Made by a program: the position numbers and the translations under genes
Notes under the pieces: generated by a model
What the model saw: the letters and a program-made list of their open reading frames with translations, nothing else
Told to the model about the DNA's origin: nothing
The model's database searches: none
Shown here: in pieces, positions 42,804 to 49,211 of the stretch
Numbering within the stretch: the stretch's first letter is position 1
Layout of the letters: each line of letters opens with the position of its first letter
Assembly (NCBI GenBank): GCA_017403185.1
Contig: JAFQON010000006.1
Span: forward strand, 1-64,000
From: Clostridia bacterium
Lineage (GTDB): Bacteria > Bacillota > Clostridia > Oscillospirales > Acutalibacteraceae
Direction of reading: 5' to 3'
DNA length: 64,000 nucleotides

Positions 42804-43334
42804 TTTTACTCCGTATTTTTTTGCATAGTCTAAAACAATATTTCTGAAATGCTCATATTTAAAATTGTTTTTGACATCCGTGAGGTCAACATATGAGCCC
42901 GACTTAATATTCTGAATAACAGCCTCGGCAACAAAGCACTCAAACGCTCTCTCGTCTTTGAAGCATTCCTCAATATCGGTGTTCATTTTTTCGTTTATCC
43001 CTTCGACGGCACAACGGTATATGAGATTATCCCTGCCGAGAAGTCTGCCGCACCTTTCAATGCAGGCAATGCCCTCCTTCATATCCGAAACAGTGATTTT
43101 TCCCCTATAGTTAACGGCCTTCTCGCCACCCGTGAGAATGTTATCCACCGAGGTTTCAAGAACATTCGCCAAATCCACAAGTACACCTGCATCGGGCAGT
43201 GCCTCACCTCTCTCCCATTTACTGACCGCCTGAAACGAAACGCTCAGCCTTTCGCCAAGCTGTGCCTGAGTGAGCCCTTTTGCTCTTCTTAATGATATAA
43301 TCTGATTCCCGACCTTTTCTGTATTAACCGACAT
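42801..43334 (-). CDS. XRE-family transcriptional regulator
   Basis: 177 aa. An HTH_3 domain occupies residues about 8-62 (VGNQIISLRRAKGLTQAQLGERLSVSFQAVSKWERGEALPDAGVLVDLANVLETSVDNIL). The C-terminal 110 residues form a helical domain (MKEGIACIERCGRLLGRDNLIYRCAVEGINEKMNTDIEECF) without a known ligand. The SFQAVSKWERGE recognition helix is nearly that of the regulator at 59000-60094 (SYQSVSKWERGE). A 12-bp palindrome TAAAGCGCTTTA lies 25 bases ahead of the start, with AGCGCT core like the one before the paralogue. GGGAGAA precedes the ATG. Confidence 0.9.
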   Translation of the reverse strand: MSVNTEKVGNQIISLRRAKGLTQAQLGERLSVSFQAVSKWERGEALPDAGVLVDLANVLETSVDNILTGGEKAVNYRGKITVSDMKEGIACIERCGRLLGRDNLIYRCAVEGINEKMNTDIEECFKDERAFECFVAEAVIQNIKSGSYVDLTDVKNNFKYEHFRNIVLDYAKKYGVK

Positions 43335-43358
43335 AATAATTCTCCCGAATAATTTATT

Positions 43359-43370
43359 TAAAGCGCTTTA
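43359..43370. promoter_or_regulatory. palindromic operator candidate of the XRE gene
   Basis: A perfect 12-bp palindrome, TAAAGCGCTTTA, between a TATAATATAAT stretch and the ribosome site. The analogous site AACAGCGCTGTT precedes the other XRE gene at the same distance. Confidence 0.55.
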
Positions 43371-43461
43371 TGATTATATTATATCGGGCACATACAAGCT
43401 TTTCAATAATCTGTTAATTGAATAATTCCGCCGTTTTCTCAACCGCCCATAAATGTTTAAA

Positions 43462-43486
43462 CCCCCTCGGGACAATCCCAAGGGGG
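43462..43486 (-). terminator. intrinsic terminator of the zinc-ribbon gene
   Basis: On the minus strand CCCCCTTGGGA pairs with TCCCGAGGGGG (one G-U), followed by TTTAAACATTT. Confidence 0.7.
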
Positions 43487-43517
43487 CTTTCTTTAAGCAT
43501 AATTATAAAGTCAGAGC

Positions 43518-43796
43518 TTATGCCTGCTCCTGCTTCTTTGCGAAGCACTCGCTGCAGTAAACAGGTCTGTCCTCACGGGGCTTAAAGGGAACCTTTGCAA
43601 CTCCACCGCAGGAATCACATGTTGCTTCAAACCACTCACGCTCGCCACGGGCAGCATTCTTGCGTGCATCACGGCATGCCTTGCAGCGCTGGGGCTCGTT
43701 TACAAAGCCTTTTTCAGCATAGAATTCCTGTTCGCCTGCAGTGAAAGTGAATTCATTGCCGCATTCCTTACAGATGAGAGTCTTGTCTTCGTACAT
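43518..43796 (-). CDS. small zinc-ribbon protein (zf-trcl type)
   Basis: 92 aa with four CxxC pairs: C9/C12, C38/C41, C60/C63 and C81/C84, suited to two zinc ribbons. The first half (KTLICKECGNEFTFTAGEQEFYAEKGFVNEPQRCKACRDARK) is the characteristic 'probable zinc-ribbon' domain widespread in Clostridia; the second half repeats the idea with EATCDSCGGVAKVPFKPREDRPVYCSECF. Such proteins may bind nucleic acid, but no function is established. The ATG at 43796 has CGAGGT upstream. The gene's leader contains a tRNA-like sequence. Confidence 0.85.
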   Translation of the reverse strand: MYEDKTLICKECGNEFTFTAGEQEFYAEKGFVNEPQRCKACRDARKNAARGEREWFEATCDSCGGVAKVPFKPREDRPVYCSECFAKKQEQA

Positions 43797-43828
43797 TGTT
43801 TTTAACCTCGCTTGAAAAATATTTGTTT

Positions 43829-43892
43829 CGCCCTTGGACGGATTCGCACCGCCACCTTTGATAATCAACGCTCTGCTTTAAGCTACGTGGGC
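43829..43892 (-). other. tRNA-like sequence lacking an anticodon loop
   Basis: The 64 bases follow the tRNA plan. Acceptor arms are GCCCACG / CAAGGGC (5 of 7 pairs) with a G discriminator; TA; D stem GCTT / GAGC; and T stem GGCGG / CCGTC with loop TGCGAAT. Between the D and T arms only 15 bases remain instead of about 22. They read TTGAT-T-ATCAA, an arm with no loop, then AGGT. No CCA follows. It resembles tRNA-Arg with the anticodon deleted. It may be a tRNA pseudogene or a tRNA-mimicking leader element of the zinc-ribbon gene 32 bases downstream. Confidence 0.45.
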
Positions 43893-43917
43893 ATATAAAT
43901 ACTCGTTGGGAGTATTG

Positions 43918-44496
43918 TTAACTTAGCTTGAGCCTCATTTTTTTGCGTATTCTCTGCAGGGCGTTGTCAACCGCCTTTTCACTGCAGCCGAGCATTGCCG
44001 CAATCTGAGAATAGCTCTTATCCTGAAGCCTGAGGTCAACCACCTGCTTTTCAAAGCCGGATAAGCCCTTGTCAAGCAAGCCTGCAAGATATTCCGTTTC
44101 ATCTTTCTCGGTGATTATTTCAACGGGGTCTGTTGAGGTGTCGCTTCTCTCTGCCGCCTCTGTTTCGTATGACACGGCATTTGAAAGCGCAGCGTTTTTG
44201 TTGTTGAAATTCACACGCACGGCAGATATGATTCTGTTGTTTATGCACGCTTCGGCATAAGCCTTGAATGATGCACCCTTTGAAATATCAAAGGTTTTGA
44301 CCGCATCAAGAAAGCCGAGCATGCCCTCCTGAACCAAATCCTCACCCGAAATTCTTGCGTTTGCGAAGCCCGATGCCTTCGCCTTGGCAATGGGGGTAAC
44401 AATTGCAATAAGCAGTGCCATTGAAGCATCGTCACCGTTGGCGGCACGAACCGCCAGCTCCTCATCACTCAAAGTTTTTTTGCTGTTTTCGCACAT
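43918..44496 (-). CDS. sigma-70 family factor, SigH-like
   Basis: About 192 aa. Region 2 (EELAVRAANGDDASMALLIAIVTPIAKAKASGFANARISGEDLVQEGMLGFLDAVKTFDISKGASFKAYAEACINNRIISAV) and region 4 (LSGFEKQVVDLRLQDKSYSQIAAMLGCSEKAVDNALQRIRKKM) match the SigH/Sig-30-like group of Firmicutes, with a degenerate linker between. SigH starts sporulation in Bacillus, and spore genes elsewhere in the window fit. No anti-sigma gene is adjacent. The ATG at 44496 follows GAGGT. Paralogues of SigH are common in Clostridia, so I give no symbol. Confidence 0.88.
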   Translation of the reverse strand: MCENSKKTLSDEELAVRAANGDDASMALLIAIVTPIAKAKASGFANARISGEDLVQEGMLGFLDAVKTFDISKGASFKAYAEACINNRIISAVRVNFNNKNAALSNAVSYETEAAERSDTSTDPVEIITEKDETEYLAGLLDKGLSGFEKQVVDLRLQDKSYSQIAAMLGCSEKAVDNALQRIRKKMRLKLS

Positions 44497-44527
44497 AGGG
44501 ATACCTCGCAAAATCCTCTTACAAAAT

Positions 44528-44556
44528 ATAATAAGCTATTTTTTGAATTTTGTCAA
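44528..44556 (-). promoter_or_regulatory. sigma-A promoter of the SigH-like gene
   Basis: Minus-strand TTGACA (44556-44551), 17 nt, TATTAT (44533-44528), 31 bases ahead of the start. Confidence 0.8.
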
Positions 44557-44721
44557 CAACAATTTTGCTGAAATGTCAATTATTTTTAGTGAATAGTGAC
44601 GAAACGGCAGTTTTTTTCAATATATTGTGTTTTTCTTGTGCGGAAATTTGAGTTGAACTCCATAATTTTATATGTAATAAATTAAAAACTCAACATAAAA
44701 ATAAAAATCGGAGGGATTTTG

Positions 44722-45285
44722 ATGACTCGCAATTCAAAAAAACAATGGCAGCTTGTTACACTTCTCGCATTTGACCTTGCGATGCTGATTTTAATTTCAT
44801 CACTGACGGGCACCAAAGGCAGCGCAATGCACATCGGCTCCGACGGAGAAAGAGTTTTTCAGCTTCAGCAGCGGCTGAGTCAGCTCGGATTATACAGCGA
44901 AGAATGCGACGGAATATACAGCCTCAAAACACGCTCCGCCGTGAAAAACTTTCAGAAAAGCAAGCATATTGAAGCAACGGGCAAAACAGACTATGAAACA
45001 CTCAGTGCAATGGGGATAGATTCTCGCACCGCCCTCTGCTTCTCAACCGAAGCCGAGCTTCTTGCAAGATGTATCAGCCAAAGCGGCTGCATAAGCTACA
45101 GCGATATGCTTAACAAGGGGATTGAAATTCTTGAGCAAGCATCGGGGCTCACCTCTCTGGGCGAATTTGCGGCAAACATCTGCACCGATACATCGGATTT
45201 TTTCGGCGAGCCGTCATGCCGGGCATATTCAGCGGCGGTGCAGGCAATGAGACTCTTCTCTCAGCAGACCCACGGCCTCTTTTGA
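44722..45285 (+). CDS. peptidoglycan-binding protein resembling SleB, probably without lytic activity
   Basis: 187 aa from the ATG at 44722, which has CGGAGGGA upstream. An uncleaved or cleaved signal segment lies at about 10-30. A PG_binding_1 domain follows (IGSDGERVFQLQQRLSQLGLYSEECDGIYSLKTRSAVKNFQKSKHIEATGKTDYETLSAMG). The rest lines up loosely with the SleB hydrolase domain (TEAELLARCIS...RAYSAAVQAMR), but the EARGE motif that carries the catalytic glutamate reads SGCIS. The organism has YpeB, the partner of SleB, so this could be a non-lytic relative. It overlaps the convergent symporter gene by 57 bases. Confidence 0.75.
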   Translation: MTRNSKKQWQLVTLLAFDLAMLILISSLTGTKGSAMHIGSDGERVFQLQQRLSQLGLYSEECDGIYSLKTRSAVKNFQKSKHIEATGKTDYETLSAMGIDSRTALCFSTEAELLARCISQSGCISYSDMLNKGIEILEQASGLTSLGEFAANICTDTSDFFGEPSCRAYSAAVQAMRLFSQQTHGLF

Positions 45286-46572
45286 GAGAAGCAAAAGCGC
45301 AAAAATATTGGGCACTGCCATAAGACCGTTCAATGTATCAGATATACTCCAAACCGAGTCAAAGCGTATAACGCTGCCTGCAAAGGCGGCGGCAACATAT
45401 ATCATATTATAAATTCTGCCGCTTTTTTCGCCGAAAAGATATTCTGCACCACTCTTGCCGTAATACGACCACGCAACAAGCGTTGCAAATGCAAAAAGGC
45501 AGATGCAGGCGTTGAGAAAATATCCCCCCGACCTGCCGAAAACGCTTTCAAAAACTGCTGTGCACAGCTCAACGCCGTTAAGGCTTGTATCAGGCGACCA
45601 CACACCGCTTGTGAGAATGGCGGCGCCCGTTACCGTGCACATGAAAACCGTGTCAATAAACACCTCAAGAATGCCCCATTTGCCTTGCTCGGCAGGGCTT
45701 TCACAGTCTGCAGCAGCATGGATAATCGCACTGCTTCCGAGCCCCGCTTCATTTGAAAAAACGCCCCTTGAAATGCCGTAGCGAGCCGCCTTTGACATGC
45801 CGAAGCCCGTTACCGCCTTCACGGTAAAAGCCTCTTTTATAACCGATTTAACACACGGCACAATATTTGCGGCATTCTTGCCGATAATTATAAAGCAGGC
45901 AACAACAAACGCTGCCGAGAGCACGGGAATAAGCTTCTCCGATATGGCGGAAATACGCTTTAAACCGCCCGAAACCGAGATTGCAACAAGCACAGCAATT
46001 ATAATTCCCGATATCAAGGGCGGCACGCTGAAGCCCGACAGCCCCTGAGCAACGGAATTCGCCTGAGTCATGTTGCCCATTCCGAGTGATGCACCCGTGA
46101 GCAAAACGGCATAAGCCCCCGCAAGCCCCTTCATGCCGAGCCCGTGCCCTATATAGTACATAGGACCGCCCTTGAAAATACCGTTTGAATCCTTTACTCT
46201 GTATTTTACGCCCAGAATATTTTCACAGCAGCAGGTCATCATTCCGAGCACGGCGGAAATACACATCCAGAAAAGCGAGCCCGCCCCGCCTGAGCACAGT
46301 GCCGCCGCCACACCCACAATGTTGCCCGTGCCCAGACAGGCGGCAAGCGCCGAAGTGAGAGCACCGAGCTGAGAAATCGAGCCGTCGGAGGCGGTCTTTT
46401 TCTTCCTTCTTTTGAAGGCGGAAAGGAGAGTTGAGCCTACCCAGTCACCCACACCGAAAATCTGATAAAACCCTGTCCTTGCCGAGAGATAAAGCCCTGT
46501 GCCGAGAAACACCGCAAGCATCGGCGGCCCCCACACAAACGCACTTATTGCGGAATTTACCGTATGAAACAT
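45229..46572 (-). CDS. sodium:alanine/glycine symporter (AGCS family)
   Basis: 447 aa with about ten membrane helices. Signatures: GPPMLAVFLGTGLYLSARTGFYQIF, LGALTSALAACLGTGNIVGVAAALCSGGAGSLFWM, FKGGPMYYIG, and RYGISRGVFSNEAGLGSSAIIHAAAD. It would import alanine or glycine with Na+. The ribosome site AGGTGA is in the 3' arm of a 12-bp hairpin that is also an intrinsic terminator for the upstream gene. A second AGCS gene lies at 57494-58894. The 3' end overlaps the PG-binding gene on the other strand by 57 bases. Confidence 0.93.
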   Translation of the reverse strand: MFHTVNSAISAFVWGPPMLAVFLGTGLYLSARTGFYQIFGVGDWVGSTLLSAFKRRKKKTASDGSISQLGALTSALAACLGTGNIVGVAAALCSGGAGSLFWMCISAVLGMMTCCCENILGVKYRVKDSNGIFKGGPMYYIGHGLGMKGLAGAYAVLLTGASLGMGNMTQANSVAQGLSGFSVPPLISGIIIAVLVAISVSGGLKRISAISEKLIPVLSAAFVVACFIIIGKNAANIVPCVKSVIKEAFTVKAVTGFGMSKAARYGISRGVFSNEAGLGSSAIIHAAADCESPAEQGKWGILEVFIDTVFMCTVTGAAILTSGVWSPDTSLNGVELCTAVFESVFGRSGGYFLNACICLFAFATLVAWSYYGKSGAEYLFGEKSGRIYNMIYVAAAFAGSVIRFDSVWSISDTLNGLMAVPNIFALLLLSKEAVGLLREESHCLHRR

Positions 46573-46607
46573 AAAAAGTCACCTCATTCGATGATATGAG
46601 GTGACTT
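46573..46607 (-). terminator. intrinsic terminator overlapping the AGCS ribosome-binding site
   Basis: On the minus strand AAGTCACCTCAT pairs perfectly with ATGAGGTGACTT (12 bp, 8-nt loop), then TTTTT A, and the symporter ATG 3 bases later. AGGTGA in the 3' arm is the symporter's ribosome site with 6-nt spacing. Confidence 0.75.
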
Positions 46608-46616
46608 GAGGTTTTA

Positions 46617-47231
46617 TTATTTTTTAACGGGGTCAACAATTTTGAATGAAAAATGATATGTGTCAACATAGCTCTGAAGCTTTGTTGCACTGCTCTTGAG
46701 GTGAATGGTCACTTTGGGGCAGGCATCAAAGGTGAAGGTGCCGATGCTCTCGGGGTCGCCCCTGAACTGAGCGGTCTTGAGCTTGTCGCAATAATAAAAT
46801 GCGTAGTCGCCGAGATTCACAAGGCTCATGGGCATATCAGCCTGAAGCAGATTCTTACACTCCGAGAAAGCGTAAGCACCGATATCCGTGAGCAGCTTTG
46901 AGCGGTTCATCAGCGCATTTTTTATTGAGCTGTTTGCAAACGCATACTCTTCAATCGTTGTGAGAGTGTCGGGAGTATAAACCTTTCTGATGCACTGAAC
47001 ATCCTTGAAGGCTTCCTTGCCGATAACGGTAACCGTGTATTCATCAATTGCAGACGGAATTTCAAGCACTGCAACCTCCTGAGTGCCGATATACTTGGTT
47101 ATTTTTGCGGTATTATCCTCAAGAACAACATATTCGTAGTCACCCCACTGAATAGGCTTGTCTGACTTGCAGGAACAGAAAAGAGTGAGCATTGTTGCAA
47201 AAATCATCACGATAGATAAAGCTTTTTTCAT
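46617..47231 (-). CDS. BspA-type leucine-rich-repeat lipoprotein
   Basis: 204 aa. Lipobox TLFCSC (Cys21). The rest is built from LRR_5 repeats: YTVTVIGKEAFKDVQCIRKVYTPDTLTTIEEYAFANSSI, LLTDIGAYAFSECKNLLQADMPMSLVNLGDYAFYYCDKLKTAQF, SIGTFTFDACPKVTIHL. BspA-type repeats occur on surface proteins that bind host or bacterial partners. The ATG at 47231 has AAAGGAT upstream. A terminator hairpin separates it from the symporter. Confidence 0.88.
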   Translation of the reverse strand: MKKALSIVMIFATMLTLFCSCKSDKPIQWGDYEYVVLEDNTAKITKYIGTQEVAVLEIPSAIDEYTVTVIGKEAFKDVQCIRKVYTPDTLTTIEEYAFANSSIKNALMNRSKLLTDIGAYAFSECKNLLQADMPMSLVNLGDYAFYYCDKLKTAQFRGDPESIGTFTFDACPKVTIHLKSSATKLQSYVDTYHFSFKIVDPVKK

Positions 47232-47268
47232 AATAAAAATCCTTTCGGTTTTGTTTTGGTTTTATCAA

Positions 47269-48114
47269 TCAGAGCCCTGCAATATCGCAGTTCCTCTGAT
47301 GACCGCTCCATGTTTCGGCATAGAGATAGTTGCCGTCGCTATCCGTAACAAAATAATAATAATCCGTGTTTTCGGGATAAAGAGCCGCATTGATTGCATC
47401 CATACCCGGATTTGTTATGGGGCCCGCAGGCAAGCCTTCACAGCTGTAGGTATTATACAAATCAACGAGCTCATCATATCTTGCTTCGTCAACATACTGC
47501 TTCACATAATCCCTGAGATAGAAGGTTGCAACATCACATTGCAGCTTCGGGAAGCTGCTGCTGCCCAGCCTGTTATGGATAACCGACGAAACCTTGCCCA
47601 TTTCGGCAGGATTGCCCGCCTCCTCCTGAATTATTGAGGCAAGAGTAAGAATTTCATCAACTGTGTAACCGAGCTCCTCGCACCGGGCAATGATATCCTC
47701 ATCAAGCTTCGTCTGCGTGTTGCTCAGAAAACGGCGCATCGCCGCAGGCGCACCCTCATTGCGGTAAAATTCATAGGTATCGGGGAAAACATAGCCCTCA
47801 AGCAGGAAGGCTCTCTCCTCTGGATTATGAATTTCAAAGCCACTGCCCTCGATATTGAGAGAATCGTTTGCCGCTGACAGGAATTCATCGGCAGAGCAAA
47901 CACCGTTTTCTTCAAGAAGTGACGCAATCTGCGACACGGTTGAGCCTTCGGGGAAGGTCACCCTGACAACATTTGAGGTTGTGGGCTCGGTGGGCTCAGG
48001 CTGCTTGGGCGAAAGGAACGAGCATGAGCACAGACCAAACAGCACCGCCACGCCAAAAACAATCGCCGCTGCGGATTTTATTCGCTTTTTAATTACATTT
48101 TTCATATTGCCCAT
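47269..48114 (-). CDS. mltG: endolytic murein transglycosylase MltG (YceG-like)
   Basis: 281 aa. An N-terminal hydrophobic segment ends in LFGLCSCSF, either an anchor or a lipobox. A LysM-like subdomain (VRVTFPEGSTVSQIASLLEENGVCSADEFL) precedes the YceG core: LLEGYVFPDTYEFYRN, ILTLASIIQEEAGNPAEMGKVSSVIHNRL with the catalytic glutamate, LQCDVATFYLRD, and NTYSCEGLPAGPITNPGMDAINAALYPENTDYYYFV. MltG cuts nascent glycan strands and sets their length. The start is uncertain between 48114 and 48105; neither has a strong ribosome site. Confidence 0.9.
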   Translation of the reverse strand: MGNMKNVIKKRIKSAAAIVFGVAVLFGLCSCSFLSPKQPEPTEPTTSNVVRVTFPEGSTVSQIASLLEENGVCSADEFLSAANDSLNIEGSGFEIHNPEERAFLLEGYVFPDTYEFYRNEGAPAAMRRFLSNTQTKLDEDIIARCEELGYTVDEILTLASIIQEEAGNPAEMGKVSSVIHNRLGSSSFPKLQCDVATFYLRDYVKQYVDEARYDELVDLYNTYSCEGLPAGPITNPGMDAINAALYPENTDYYYFVTDSDGNYLYAETWSGHQRNCDIAGL

Positions 48115-48162
48115 TTTACCACATAGTCACAAGAAAATCAAGTAAACATATAATGAACAAAA

Positions 48163-48185
48163 AGCCGAGGCACTGAGCCTCGGCT
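48163..48185 (-). terminator. intrinsic terminator of the Thr-rich surface protein gene
   Basis: AGCCGAGGC / GCCTCGGCT with a 5-nt loop; TTTTTG follows on the minus strand. Confidence 0.85.
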
Positions 48186-48205
48186 ATTCTGACTTATTTA
48201 AGGAA

Positions 48206-48682
48206 TCAGTCTTCCTTCTTTGTCTTGATTACTGCAACTGTGCCTGCTGCAAGAACAGCAAGAGCGATTGCGGGAACAACGATGCCGCTGCCTGTTGAGG
48301 GGATTGTTGTGTCAACCGCTGCGGGCTTCTTTGTTGTTGTCTTGTTTTCGCTGCCCTGGCCTTCATATGCTGTTTCGCCGGGCTTGAGAGTAGCTGTTAC
48401 ATCAGCTGCGGTTGTAGCTGTTGTGCCTTCAGCCTTCTGTGTTGTTGTTGATGTGCCGCTTGCTGCAACGGTTGTGGTTGTTGTGTCAGCCTTTTCTGTT
48501 GTGGTTGTTGTGGTGTCAAAACCGTCAGTAACATCGTCACCCTTTGCTGTGGTCTCTGTTGCAGCCTGAGTTGCCTGTGTAGCCTCAGTTGACTCTGCTG
48601 TTGTGGTCTCAGCAAAAGCTGATGTTGCGAATGCGCAAACTGCGAAGAGCATTGCGAGCATTAAAGCGATTGTCTTTTTCAT
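48206..48682 (-). CDS. Thr-rich secreted protein with sortase-like C-terminal signal
   Basis: 158 aa. Signal peptide (LMLAMLFAVCAFATSAFA), then a low-complexity Thr/Ala/Val/Glu domain (runs of TTTTTT, TTTQ, TTAA) typical of extended, possibly O-glycosylated cell-wall stalks. The C-terminus has IPSTGSG, a hydrophobic helix (IVVPAIALAVLAAGTVAVI) and KTKKED. That is the layout of a sortase substrate, with IPSTG in place of LPXTG. The start at 48682 has AAAGGAT upstream at long spacing. A sortase gene is not in the window. Confidence 0.8.
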   Translation of the reverse strand: MKKTIALMLAMLFAVCAFATSAFAETTTAESTEATQATQAATETTAKGDDVTDGFDTTTTTTEKADTTTTTVAASGTSTTTQKAEGTTATTAADVTATLKPGETAYEGQGSENKTTTKKPAAVDTTIPSTGSGIVVPAIALAVLAAGTVAVIKTKKED

Positions 48683-48749
48683 TGTTGAATACCATCCTTT
48701 GTAAAAATTTGTTTTTTCGACTTTTGTCATTAAGCAAAATACAATGACC

Positions 48750-48778
48750 ATTTTACACATTAAAGCTCTGTTTGTCAA
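48750..48778 (-). promoter_or_regulatory. sigma-A promoter of the Thr-rich protein gene
   Basis: Minus-strand TTGACA (48778-48773), 17 nt, TAAAAT (48755-48750). It would give a leader of about 60 bases. Confidence 0.82.
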
Positions 48779-48893
48779 GTGACGATATTTACCAAAATGA
48801 ATATTAAGAAAACTTTAATAATTGTTAATGATACTGTATTTTCATAAAGTCGGAGCTAAAAATAATATAAATATATATGAAAGGAGCGTTTTT

Positions 48894-49070
48894 ATGTCCT
48901 TTAATTTTCCCGATAACAAAAAAGAGAACAAAGCTCAGTGGCACTTTCTTAACAAGAAGGGTCAGCCCGATTATGACGCCGAGGAAGGAATTACCTCGGA
49001 TGTGCTCGGCAGCTATACCGGCACCACTTATGATGACCTCAACCCCGTTCAGGATGCCGACGACCTTTAA
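48894..49070 (+). CDS. small acidic hypothetical protein (58 aa)
   Basis: 58 aa with GAAAGGAG ahead of the ATG. Sequence is polar and acidic (NFPDNKKENKAQWHFLNKKGQPDYDAEEG...), without membrane segment or metal motif, and ends in DADDL. I recognise no family. Codon use matches its neighbours, and the ribosome site is strong, so it is likely real. It may be an intrinsically disordered peptide. Two unusual hairpins follow the stop. Confidence 0.65.
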   Translation: MSFNFPDNKKENKAQWHFLNKKGQPDYDAEEGITSDVLGSYTGTTYDDLNPVQDADDL

Positions 49071-49075
49071 GCAGG

Positions 49076-49166
49076 GTCGGCGGGGGCGTACTGTGCCCGT
49101 ACGCCCCGCCTGCACTACCATCTGTTTTTCCCCTGGGTTCATATTCTTTCCCCAAAGAATATGAAC
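49076..49166. repeat. two strong hairpins in the 49.1-kb intergenic region
   Basis: GGCGGGGGCGTAC / GTACGCCCCGCC (about 49078-49111, one unpaired G) lies just after the 58-aa gene. A perfect 13-bp inverted repeat, GTTCATATTCTTT / AAAGAATATGAAC with a CCCC loop, is at 49137-49166. Neither is followed by a T-run. A weaker AACCG/CGGTT hairpin ahead of 49212 may end the beta-propeller gene. Confidence 0.6.
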
Positions 49167-49211
49167 TGTATGAAAACCGTTATCTCATCCATCCTGAGAT
49201 TGCGGTTTTTA

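Noticed and set aside
43829-43892. Functional tRNA gene on the minus strand
   Set aside because: Only 64 nt, two acceptor mismatches, no anticodon loop, no canonical TTC in the T loop and no CCA.
48400-48610. Tandem repeat in the Thr-rich surface protein gene
   Set aside because: Irregular low-complexity Thr/Ala coding sequence rather than a fixed-unit repeat.
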